Position numbers and translations under genes: made by a program. From assembly GCA_003509235.1 (NCBI GenBank), contig DONH01000465.1, positions 1 to 20,907 of the forward strand: a stretch of DNA of 20,907 bases, written 5' to 3'. Positions 1 through 8,502 of the stretch are shown here, piece by piece (the stretch's first letter is position 1; each line of letters begins with the position of its first letter). The notes beneath the pieces were generated by a model. That model saw nothing but the letters and a program-made list of their open reading frames with translations. It made no database searches and was not told the DNA's origin. This DNA is from Planctomycetaceae bacterium (GTDB taxonomy: Bacteria > Planctomycetota > Planctomycetia > Pirellulales > UBA1268).

Positions 1-2484
1 TTTGATACTGATACGACCCTGTGGCGAAACTGCTGATTCAATCCACACCAAAGGAATAGCAGACTTTTCAATAAAGTCCCGTTTTCCAGTTGCCCTGAGA
101 GTTGTTGCTCCTGTCACCGGAGGATTCAATTCGACCAACCAGGACTCTTTTGCAGACCTCTTTGCGCTGTTCGACTCTGTGGCAATATTTGACTCAGTAG
201 TATTGAGACGACGAGCAATAGCCGTTGTTTCATCGTCAGAAAGAATTGACCAATCTAGATTTCCAACTGGTTCTGAAAAGTGCACAGTGACAGCATCAAG
301 TTCACCCTGAAATTCCTGACATGAAAAACTATACGTTTCACTTAATTGATCTCCACGAACTGTGAATTGTGATTGCGCGAGAACCTCAAGCGGAGGCCTT
401 CTACGAAGAAAGCGGAACACCTCTGGCGAAGCAAGCCGACCTACGGCAACACGTTGTCGCCAGACACCTTCTTCAGCAAGTAGTGTTAAACGAGGTTCAA
501 ACAGGGGCTCATTTTCTGGTCCCTTGACCTTTAGCAATGTGTTTTCTGGACTTGTTCGCAGGTCGACCCAGGCTTGCTCAGAAACCTCACCAACAAGCTG
601 GATCATGTCGGCGTCTGCTGATCGAATTAGCCCCCCAGCCGGCACACCACGACGATGTCCTGTTATCCTAATGCGTAGACTCTCTCCATCGTGAATAGCC
701 CTTGGCAAATCGAGCACAAGCTGATCTCCGTTCTTGCCTCGCACTATTTTCCACTCATATGATACCCCCAACTCTTTACCGAGATCGCTTTGCACACGAT
801 CAGAAATGTATTGTTCTGTTTCTACCCTACGATTAACCGTTCTATCTTCAGTGATCAAAGGTTCGACTGAGTCGATAAACCATTCCTTACCAATACGTCC
901 GACGATCCTGTGCACGCTACCGCGTCTGACGTAAATATCACAGGCAGCACGTCCAATAAGTGAGGCCGAAGAGACATCGACCGTTGTGACACGAGCAACA
1001 TCAAAATCTGGCTGTCTCTTCACAACTGAAACACCGCATGAACCATCTGCGCTCTGTTGCTCGAACACAAATCCCAATGTATTGGACTGGCTTACTGGGC
1101 GCGCGGGTGTACCCTTACTTCCAGTGACTACCTTCGGCCATTTCTCGGCTTTTTCTGATGCAATCACAAGGCAATTTTCTGTCGCTACATTGGAGAACTG
1201 AAGGCTATTTTTAACGTCTACGACAAAACCACCCCCAACCCAGAACTCCGGATCAATTGCCACTCCAGGAAGTTGCAGTCGCTCATTATTCTGGCGAATG
1301 CTGGAAATGGCACTCCGTAACAAGATACCGCGATCGGTCCCAATAAACGTTGCTGGCAACACGACGCTAATCGTATCGTTGGATTCCTGGCGAAACTCCA
1401 GCTTATCCGATTTACTGATTTGCCTCGAACCGTATTCAAACGCCTCGGCACTGATGACTTCCGTCTGTTCATTAATCATGAGTTGTAGAGATCTTTCGGA
1501 CCAGACAGTTTCGGGGAGGACGACTGTTCCAATATCAACCGTTCTTTCTCCGACAAAAACGCTAGACCAAATTGAGCACCGACTGGCACGACGAGGTGAA
1601 AGTGTCATCTTGAAAAAGTGTCTTGGTCCAAGCACATAGCGCCACCGAAGATATTGATCAGCACCTAATGAACCACTATCAATCCTCTTATTGCTTGGAT
1701 TATTACCCGTAATCAACGGCACAACCGTTTCAGGGAGATCAAGAACTATTACCGTCGACAAAGAGGGGATCTGCGGAAACAAAAAGGTTGACCGGCCGAC
1801 ACTGAAAGAAACACCTTGATTGAGCGAGCGATCTATACGCACTGGTGGGACTTGAAGGTTTGCAGACAATCTACCAGCACCTGGCGACGAGAAATCTATC
1901 GAACCACCGGGCTTTCCGAACAAATCAACGGGCATGCCATTCGACTTGAACGATCTCTCTCGTTGCTGTCGTTTCGCACTTTCTTGGAGCCAATCGATTT
2001 GTTTCGAACCAGAGCCTTCCTCATCGAACCAGAGGATATTCTGAAACTGCGATTCTCCTGGCCAAATCTCAACCTCTGCACCTGAACCTGAATATCGTAC
2101 AGAAACATTCCCATGAAGAACGCCTGAATCATCAAGTTTCATTTCGTAGAGCACATGCTCGGCAACCGGTTGAGGCGATTCAAAAGCACTACTCGTATCT
2201 CGGGGTAATAGTTGCTGGACAACCTTTTCAAATTCCGTGGCGTCCATAGGGATATAACGGGTCTTATCACGAACAACATCAGAGAGACGACCGGGAGGCA
2301 CATACACCCGAGAGAAGGACCTCTTGCCAACTTCAAGGAGGGAGACTGCACCTCCTTTGGCTTCATTTACATCCGCGCCGAATAAAAAATTGTCTTGTTG
2401 CGCACTAGCTCTACAAAAAACAAAAGCAACGGCTACTAAGAGAATTTGCAAAAACGGTTTGTGAAAATAATTTTGTTTGCACAT
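1..2484 (-). CDS. Large exported protein of unknown function, C-terminus cut by window edge
   Basis: I do not recognise a named family. Reading the reverse strand from the ATG at 2484 gives 828 codons to base 1 without a stop, so the gene continues beyond the left edge. The N-terminus is a clear Sec signal peptide: a short basic start, hydrophobic core LQILLVAVAFVFC, and a probable cleavage site after ASA near residue 28. The rest looks soluble and beta-rich, with many alternating hydrophobic stretches and no further membrane span in the visible part. After the signal peptide comes a segment with VYVPPGR and YIPMDATEFEKVV, which resembles the matching segment of the upstream 1225-residue neighbour, so the two may be diverged paralogues. 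The start lies 9 bp after the neighbour's stop, and a GGAG at the neighbour's end is the likely ribosome site, so the pair is probably co-transcribed. A periplasmic or cell-surface role is inferred; the activity is unknown. Confidence 0.85.
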   Translation of the reverse strand, partial: MCKQNYFHKPFLQILLVAVAFVFCRASAQQDNFLFGADVNEAKGGAVSLLEVGKRSFSRVYVPPGRLSDVVRDKTRYIPMDATEFEKVVQQLLPRDTSSAFESPQPVAEHVLYEMKLDDSGVLHGNVSVRYSGSGAEVEIWPGESQFQNILWFDEEGSGSKQIDWLQESAKRQQRERSFKSNGMPVDLFGKPGGSIDFSSPGAGRLSANLQVPPVRIDRSLNQGVSFSVGRSTFLFPQIPSLSTVIVLDLPETVVPLITGNNPSNKRIDSGSLGADQYLRWRYVLGPRHFFKMTLSPRRASRCSIWSSVFVGERTVDIGTVVLPETVWSERSLQLMINEQTEVISAEAFEYGSRQISKSDKLEFRQESNDTISVVLPATFIGTDRGILLRSAISSIRQNNERLQLPGVAIDPEFWVGGGFVVDVKNSLQFSNVATENCLVIASEKAEKWPKVVTGSKGTPARPVSQSNTLGFVFEQQSADGSCGVSVVKRQPDFDVARVTTVDVSSASLIGRAACDIYVRRGSVHRIVGRIGKEWFIDSVEPLITEDRTVNRRVETEQYISDRVQSDLGKELGVSYEWKIVRGKNGDQLVLDLPRAIHDGESLRIRITGHRRGVPAGGLIRSADADMIQLVGEVSEQAWVDLRTSPENTLLKVKGPENEPLFEPRLTLLAEEGVWRQRVAVGRLASPEVFRFLRRRPPLEVLAQSQFTVRGDQLSETYSFSCQEFQGELDAVTVHFSEPVGNLDWSILSDDETTAIARRLNTTESNIATESNSAKRSAKESWLVELNPPVTGATTLRATGKRDFIEKSAIPLVWIESAVSPQGRISIK

Positions 2485-2493
2485 AGTTATCTA

Positions 2494-5400
2494 CTACTCC
2501 GTTTCAGCTTTTGGCTGAGACGATGCAACGGGAGCAGCCGCCTGCGCAGTAGATTGCTTCATATTGATAACCAATGACTCTTGGGGTGTACCTCTCTTAG
2601 ACTCAGGTCGCTTCATCTCCCATGACTCCAACTCATACGTACCTTGGGCACGACCTTTGAGCAGAAGACGCCACCAGCTGGCGAATCCCGCTGGCACAGC
2701 AAGCGCAAGGCCCGGTAAACTTGCTTGCAAAATGCAGAGCGTGACTGTAGGGGCTATTGCCATTCCGCCAATAAAAATGACAGACGCTGCAACCAAAACA
2801 ACGGTTGCCGATCTTGGAACAATCGTTATTACCACACCGACAGCAAGTGGAAGTCCACTTGCAACAAGTACAAGTAACCACCGCGGGACAAGAAGCACAC
2901 CGACATCAGTCGGACTGCCAACATCGCAAAACACCCGCCTCTGTTCAATAAAATCTCTCGGCATCGAAAGCCAACCAACGCCGAGTCTCCCCTGACCATT
3001 TGACTGAGGGCTTGAAGCTGCAGTTACCCACGATGCCAAGTCCTGAACTGACACAGCCGGAAGCTGGCCCAGGCTTAGACTGGTCCAATCCCAGACTTGC
3101 TGGCTTGTCCACCCTCGCGGACCCAAAAGAAGTTCGGCTCCATCAGGCACCAAAATTTCCCAAACAACACGGCTATAAAGAGAAGATGCTGGCATCCCAG
3201 AACTCTGAAAGTCGATCCAATCGAGTCCTTGTATTGCACCGATTACCAAACTTTTTTCTCGTGGCTGACGAACTTCAACTTCAACAAGGTGAGTTCCTCT
3301 CGCCTGCCCTAAGTCGAGTTTGATTCTTCCTGTAGCTTCATCTGCGGCACTCCAAGGTGAGTTATTCACTCGAGCTCTGGCTATTTGGCTGCCTGTCATC
3401 TCACTATTTTTCTGGTCCGCTACAACAGGAAGCGTGAGGATCAAAGAATCAGATGCACCTGTCACCGCAAACGCCCACTGATCAGACCTCATTGGGCCGC
3501 GAAGTGTTGTTCGCACCCAGGTTGCTTCTACAACTGTTTCACCAAGCAAGGCCGTCTGGCTCTGACTTATTGCAATATCGATTGTCGTTTGCCCCTGTGA
3601 GGCGTTCCACGTTCTACCGAGTCCAATCGTTTGAAGATTCCCTTCTCGATTCCATCGCTCGTCGCGCACGTCAACATTTAATTCTTCAACTGAAGAAAGC
3701 GTTACTGATTGACGTCCAATAACGGCACCCTTGGGGAGTAAAAGGGGAATAGATAGAGGAACTGTCACCTCTTCTGGTATTTCTGGCAGGTCTTCGCTGT
3801 ATCGCGTTACAAGCTCGCCAGTTCCAAACAAAGGATTTGGTAACAAGACTCGTACAGTACGCCAGGAACGCCCGATACTGTCCGCACCAGCACCATCTCC
3901 CAACTCATCATTTATTGACTCGTCTCCCCCCGATTCATTTGTTTCAGAGAATCGACTGATGACTTCGGGAGTTAATAACTGACCATTGAAGCGAGCCTCT
4001 ATGCTGCCTGTCTCAATCACACTTTGCGGAACCGTCCACTCAATAAATTGAAGCGGCACATGAACAACATTTATACGTGTTGCCTGTTGCACAACCACTT
4101 GACGTAAACCTACGTCTACTTGAGCAGTAATCGAGGCATCAATCTGTTGGTCCAGAATACGTCGGGTAGCGACAAAAGTTGATTTGTCAGCCTGAACTCG
4201 ATACGACATCCTCGATAAATCAACAGAAGATCTATTCGGCTGCGACGAAACTTGTCGACTCATGCCTACAATTCGTTCTGTATCCGGAACTAGTTCAATA
4301 TCACTTTCGGATGTAATTACAACACGCGCGGGGCCAACGAGATCGGCTTCTGGAACGGGTGTCGTCCACCGCACTTCTTCACTGTCAGGATCGACGCGTT
4401 GACTGCACTGCAGCTCAACTACTACCTCTCCGGCTATTGGTTTAAGGAACGGCACCACGACTACCCCAGAAGACTCTGACACAGATGCACTATCAACAAC
4501 GCTGGGGGGACCAACTCCCTCAATTTTCCAGCCCGGCACCGAGATATTCAGTTGCTTTGCCGCAACCCCACGAACAACGGCCTGGAGCCGAATCGAGAGT
4601 TCCAACCTATTCCTGGTGACACGGTAGGTATACTCTGGTTCAACAACTAATTGACTTCTCCGTGGAAGTACTCGTAACGGTAGTGACATAGGCTGTGAAT
4701 CAAATGCAAACGCCGCAACAAACCCTTCCTGAGAGAGTGTTGTAGGGGCATCAATTCGCCTATTTCCGGACCGAGGTATCCACTCAACAGTCCAGTCGTC
4801 ATCGGTAAAGACGCTTACCTGGCCCCATTGCCGCCATAGTGGAAATTCGTCAATAGAAAAACCACCGACATCTATAGGGTTTTCGCTCGAAGTATCGATC
4901 GATCGCTCACAAACAAGCTCGAAAGATGCATTACCCTCGTTCGTTTTATTAACCCGCACAACAACCTGTGGTCTTGAAGGAGAGCCACCACGACTAAGTA
5001 CTTTCGCAGTGTTTCCAACTGACTGCACAACCGAACGGGACGGGAGCTGAACTGTAAAAAGCCCTTCACTTTTAGCAAGATTCGTCAAAGAAAATTTTGC
5101 TTTTATCGTTGCCAATCGACCATTTACTCGAACCACACTGTCAATTTTACACTCAGCAATCTTCCGTACAGGTACATTTCCTATCAGAGACTCTTCTATC
5201 TGAAGACGTGTCGGCCCAACCGCACCACGAATCTCTACGACACTGCCTACGGTGTCGTTCTCCTCGTCGACTAGTTGAATTGCAGGTGTAGTAATACCAG
5301 CATTAACTTTGACCAGAGGGTCGCGTCGCTGTGTTTCTATAGACATTTTCGAATCTGTAGCAGCTGGTAAGGTGAAGATCAACTGATCACGATCGAGCGA

Positions 5401-6171
5401 TACATCGACCGGAATCTGGCCTCTCAGCACAATTGTATGAGGCTTTCCACTCTCACCTTTCTTCACTCCATCGTTTTCCGTCACTTCATCTTGTTCATTG
5501 ATCCAGACTAGGAAGCCTTTATCTAGATTAGACCGTGACCCGAAGACGCCTTGCTGGAGAGATGTTCGACTGGCTGAACTGTCGAGCGTGCCTTCTATTG
5601 GCGATGGATCGATCGTGACTACAGCTTCACCATCTCCAACAACTGTGGGTGGTTCTGAAATAACAAGTTCGGGGAGCTTCAATGGCAGCATACTCCAGCC
5701 TGAACGAGTGCTTCGGATAACACACTCTACCTTCATGTCAGCATGCGTTACATTATTTTCAGTCGGTGCCGGAAGGATGACTTTAATTTCAAGTTTCTCA
5801 AGCACTGCCCCTGGCACCTCTGGCTGGGCTGGCAAACCATCTCGCAACCGAACAAGCTCTACAAAGTCTCGATAACGAAATCCAGGGACCGGAACCAAAC
5901 GACCTAAGTCGTCCTCCACGTAATACAGGTTTGGTTCGACTTGTCTCACTTCTCGTGACGCGGGCCCTTCCTGATCATCACGAGTCTCTTCTCCGAAGCA
6001 CAAACTGCCTGACACAAGAAGTCCTACCAGACCGCAAAGAATAGTCATGACGTATTGCCGAAATACCAGCGGACGAGACGACTCTGGCGTTGGTAGCAAG
6101 CGTCTCACAACAACACGCCAGCGAGTTGTCCACATATCATTTTTCTCAGTAATTCGGCTGGCTATGGCCAA
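2494..6171 (-). CDS. Giant exported/membrane-anchored protein of unknown function (1225 aa)
   Basis: No named family is recognised. The N-terminus has a basic stretch (RWRVVVRR, about residues 17-24) followed by a hydrophobic segment MTILCGLVGLLVSGSLC (about 42-58), consistent with a long signal peptide or signal anchor. Residues of about 60-1090 look like a large exported beta-rich region. About 1095-1170 is strongly hydrophobic, with several likely membrane helices, and a hydrophilic tail of about 55 residues rich in Gln, Ala and Ser follows. The C-terminus is therefore probably membrane-embedded. The post-signal segment YYVEDDLGRLVPVPGF then FVELVRL resembles the equivalent part of the downstream gene. 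The start is uncertain: the ATG at 6171 has a GAGG about 13 bases upstream, and ATGs at 6135 and 6048 are alternatives. The downstream large protein starts 9 bp after this stop. Such large exported proteins of unknown role are common in planctomycetes. Confidence 0.85.
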   Translation of the reverse strand: MAIASRITEKNDMWTTRWRVVVRRLLPTPESSRPLVFRQYVMTILCGLVGLLVSGSLCFGEETRDDQEGPASREVRQVEPNLYYVEDDLGRLVPVPGFRYRDFVELVRLRDGLPAQPEVPGAVLEKLEIKVILPAPTENNVTHADMKVECVIRSTRSGWSMLPLKLPELVISEPPTVVGDGEAVVTIDPSPIEGTLDSSASRTSLQQGVFGSRSNLDKGFLVWINEQDEVTENDGVKKGESGKPHTIVLRGQIPVDVSLDRDQLIFTLPAATDSKMSIETQRRDPLVKVNAGITTPAIQLVDEENDTVGSVVEIRGAVGPTRLQIEESLIGNVPVRKIAECKIDSVVRVNGRLATIKAKFSLTNLAKSEGLFTVQLPSRSVVQSVGNTAKVLSRGGSPSRPQVVVRVNKTNEGNASFELVCERSIDTSSENPIDVGGFSIDEFPLWRQWGQVSVFTDDDWTVEWIPRSGNRRIDAPTTLSQEGFVAAFAFDSQPMSLPLRVLPRRSQLVVEPEYTYRVTRNRLELSIRLQAVVRGVAAKQLNISVPGWKIEGVGPPSVVDSASVSESSGVVVVPFLKPIAGEVVVELQCSQRVDPDSEEVRWTTPVPEADLVGPARVVITSESDIELVPDTERIVGMSRQVSSQPNRSSVDLSRMSYRVQADKSTFVATRRILDQQIDASITAQVDVGLRQVVVQQATRINVVHVPLQFIEWTVPQSVIETGSIEARFNGQLLTPEVISRFSETNESGGDESINDELGDGAGADSIGRSWRTVRVLLPNPLFGTGELVTRYSEDLPEIPEEVTVPLSIPLLLPKGAVIGRQSVTLSSVEELNVDVRDERWNREGNLQTIGLGRTWNASQGQTTIDIAISQSQTALLGETVVEATWVRTTLRGPMRSDQWAFAVTGASDSLILTLPVVADQKNSEMTGSQIARARVNNSPWSAADEATGRIKLDLGQARGTHLVEVEVRQPREKSLVIGAIQGLDWIDFQSSGMPASSLYSRVVWEILVPDGAELLLGPRGWTSQQVWDWTSLSLGQLPAVSVQDLASWVTAASSPQSNGQGRLGVGWLSMPRDFIEQRRVFCDVGSPTDVGVLLVPRWLLVLVASGLPLAVGVVITIVPRSATVVLVAASVIFIGGMAIAPTVTLCILQASLPGLALAVPAGFASWWRLLLKGRAQGTYELESWEMKRPESKRGTPQESLVINMKQSTAQAAAPVASSQPKAETE

Positions 6172-6264
6172 GGCCCTGCCTCTTCAAAGTCTTGTGCGGT
6201 GAAACAGAATGCTACAGACACCTGTGTATCTGGTAGTTTTTAACGATTGCGCAAACTTCTACCT

Positions 6265-6294
6265 ATTATGAACCTACAACGACTTGAACCCCAA
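6265..6294 (-). promoter_or_regulatory. Possible weak promoter for the two large exported-protein genes
   Basis: In the 206-bp gap between the phosphatase gene and the 1225-residue gene, the minus strand reads TTGGGG, 18 bases, CATAAT. This would start transcription about 85 bases before the ATG at 6171. The -10 is good and the -35 poor. Co-transcription from the phosphatase gene is equally possible. Confidence 0.2.
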
Positions 6295-6377
6295 AGACTA
6301 GCGAAACCCCATTTTTCGAGGAGTTTCCGGCACATCAATCGTGCATAAGTGACATGAACGCTACGGTCGGCGCACGC

Positions 6378-7211
6378 TCACCCAGTGAGCAGATCATGAA
6401 GGCCCGTGGCAACCCGTTGATTCGCTGCGGCAACAAATGCCGGACGATCTAACGACACCGCTGCCTGAGACGGAAGTTCGCAGGGATCTTCCGGGTGTCG
6501 ACAGGGGACCACGACCGCCCCGGCCTCTGCGGCAATCAACAACCCAGCAGCCACATCCCAACACGCAATCCGACGCACCCAGAAGCCATCGAGTCTGCCA
6601 GCTGCGAGATACGCCAAATTTATAGCAGTAGAACCAGTCCTACGCACGGAATGGACATGCGGCACAATCGAAAGAAAGTCTGCCACCGCAAGTGACTCGC
6701 TATCCACATGCGGTGGAAAACTCACTGCCACAAGTGCATCAGAAAGTTGAGGTGGATCCGCAGTTCTGAGAACCGTATTTTCAAGTCGGGCTCCTCCCCC
6801 ACGAATGGCCGTGAAGCACTCATCTGCAACCGGATCATAAATCGCTCCGGCGAGAATCTCATCCTCATAGGCCAGAGCGACCGAAACACAATAAGCTGGA
6901 AATCCGTGGACATAATTACTTGTACCGTCAAGCGGATCGACCATCCAACGCAGTGAAGAAATCGATGTATGCTGATCACCCTCTTCTCCAATGAATCCGT
7001 GATCTGGAAATTTACTCAAAAGAATTTCACGGATTGTTTTCTGAGAAGCGAGATCTGCCTCAGTCACAAGATCTCTCGGCCCCTTTGCAGAAACAGCAAA
7101 TCGTCCTCGCCAATCACGAAGTACATCACCCCCGGCGCGTGCCGCAACCTCTGCAAACTCTCCATACTCATGAAGTCGTTCTGCTGTCATCAGTTCTGAG
7201 GGAACATTCAT
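6378..7211 (-). CDS. Inositol monophosphatase family protein (SuhB-like)
   Basis: This belongs to the Mg2+-dependent, Li+-sensitive inositol monophosphatase/FBPase superfamily, which removes phosphate from small sugar or nucleotide phosphates. The motifs are in order: GEE at residues 75-77, DPLDGT at 92-97 (the metal-binding core, inside WMVDPLDGTSNYVHG), and CWDVAAG with the conserved Trp-Asp at 218-219. The 277-residue length is normal. I chose the ATG at 7211 because GAGAG lies 7 bases upstream. A TTG at 7244 would add 11 residues but has no ribosome site. All metal ligands appear present, so the enzyme should be active. Substrate cannot be read from sequence: inositol-1-phosphate, a histidinol-phosphate-like compound or 3'-phosphoadenosine 5'-phosphate are all used by relatives. 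It is divergent from the unknown gene at 7460 and lies upstream of the large exported-protein pair in the same direction. Confidence 0.92.
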   Translation of the reverse strand: MNVPSELMTAERLHEYGEFAEVAARAGGDVLRDWRGRFAVSAKGPRDLVTEADLASQKTIREILLSKFPDHGFIGEEGDQHTSISSLRWMVDPLDGTSNYVHGFPAYCVSVALAYEDEILAGAIYDPVADECFTAIRGGGARLENTVLRTADPPQLSDALVAVSFPPHVDSESLAVADFLSIVPHVHSVRRTGSTAINLAYLAAGRLDGFWVRRIACWDVAAGLLIAAEAGAVVVPCRHPEDPCELPSQAAVSLDRPAFVAAANQRVATGLHDLLTG

Positions 7212-7459
7212 TTGCTTACTCTCTGGTAAATGTATTTGAGTCAAAGTTTATAAAAATAAAGCCAGTTCATCAGACAGCTTTTCTGCTATGCAGCAAGGGC
7301 ATGCAAAACACATATATTCGCACTACCAACGTGAATACATGTGTTGGCCCCGACGAACAACCACCCGACGCATAAAGCCTATTTGAAACCTCTTGAATAA
7401 CCACAGACTGGCCGCGAACTGTGTATAACACCATTTCAGTGAGCATAACAATTCGAGCT

Positions 7460-8344
7460 ATGCAACACTATTCAGCGCTCCCGCTGTACCCCATGCCAGC
7501 AGATATATTTTCCAATATGAAAATTGAGAAACTCTCGCAAAAAAATACTGATCAAATATCTGATACGGAAGTTTCAGAAGACAAAGTGCGATCAAATCGC
7601 TTAGGATGGACACACCCAGTTGGATCGCTGACAGCTCAAATGAATTTAGAAAAGCCAGGCGATGGGATATCCCTAAAGTCCGGCAACACCTCAAATTCCA
7701 TACTGGGGATTTGTCTTCCTCAACAAGCCCTCGCAATGAATGACGGTTGGGTAAGGGGGAATGACGCTACTGGCATCTATGCAATGAACGATGCCCGTCA
7801 ATTGCAAACTAGCGGCTTATGGCGGCTTCAGAGTACGTGGTGCCCAACAAAAGATATTGAGAATTCACTTACGGCAGAACTGATTCTTTCGAGTGAAACC
7901 CTTCGAGAGAAAAGTGATGGATCGCTTGCTGTACAGTGCGTGTTGCAGGCGAGAACAGCACAGACCGGGAGGTGGTGCACCGACTCGTTTCACTGGGAGC
8001 CAGAAACGCTCAGAACGTGTGCCTACTGGAGCAAAAGCAGCAGCCAAACTGTAAACGTTCGATGTTTCGCATTCCAACTTCCAGAATTCAAACATACTCT
8101 TGCGGTCTTCACCCGAAGTGATGAAATCCACCACACTGTAATGACCTCGACGCCTGCCAAAGAGAGCCATGCTCCAGATGCCTACAAATACGTCCTGAAA
8201 AGCTATTTCTTCCCAACTATTATCGAAAAGGGAGTACTGCATCGCGGTCGGATTGTGGCCGTTCTAGGACCATCTCTGACCGAAAAAGACTGGTGTACCG
8301 CGGCAGCCAACGCATTTGCTCACCAACCACCTCTTTTGCAGTAG
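7460..8344 (+). CDS. Conserved-looking protein of unknown function upstream of YhaO/YhaN-like pair
   Basis: I do not recognise a named family. The product is about 294 residues, has no signal peptide or membrane span, and looks like a soluble, mixed alpha/beta protein. The first 45 residues are low in order. A likely folded core starts near RLGWTHPVGSLTAQM and includes ILGICLPQQALAM and DGWVRGNDATGIY, the style of an uncharacterised planctomycete protein family. The start is uncertain: ATGs at 7460, 7493 and 7517 and a GTG at 7421 are all in frame and none has a good ribosome site. TATAAC at 7424-7429 could be a -10 element, which would favour 7460 or later. The gene is followed after 158 bp by the SbcD-like gene on the same strand with no visible terminator between, so it may belong to that unit. 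Function unknown. Confidence 0.75.
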   Translation: MQHYSALPLYPMPADIFSNMKIEKLSQKNTDQISDTEVSEDKVRSNRLGWTHPVGSLTAQMNLEKPGDGISLKSGNTSNSILGICLPQQALAMNDGWVRGNDATGIYAMNDARQLQTSGLWRLQSTWCPTKDIENSLTAELILSSETLREKSDGSLAVQCVLQARTAQTGRWCTDSFHWEPETLRTCAYWSKSSSQTVNVRCFAFQLPEFKHTLAVFTRSDEIHHTVMTSTPAKESHAPDAYKYVLKSYFFPTIIEKGVLHRGRIVAVLGPSLTEKDWCTAAANAFAHQPPLLQ

Positions 8345-8502
8345 CGTAATTCAGCGGATTGTCGGTAGAGTTCTGCAGTGGAGTGGCAGACCAGGTAAGC
8401 CAAGTAAAAATTAGCGATGCTAGCCAGCCAAGTGACTCATACACTTTTGTAACCGTTTCTTGGGGCCTCGGCAGTGTTCGCCCTACCAAGAGGGAGGAGA
8501 CC

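Noticed and set aside
2..2085. Series of plus-strand open frames of 60-110 codons
   Set aside because: They lie opposite one uninterrupted minus-strand frame with a signal peptide and protein-like composition; the plus-strand translations are Ser/Arg-rich and low in order, as expected of shadows.
7034..7375. Plus-strand frame of 113 codons over the start of the phosphatase gene
   Set aside because: It is antisense to a gene with clear catalytic motifs and has no protein-like features.
8359..8502. N-terminal extension of the SbcD-like protein by 48 codons
   Set aside because: The extension is not protein-like for this family, while the ATG at 8503 has a near-perfect ribosome site and begins exactly where the fold's first strand should.
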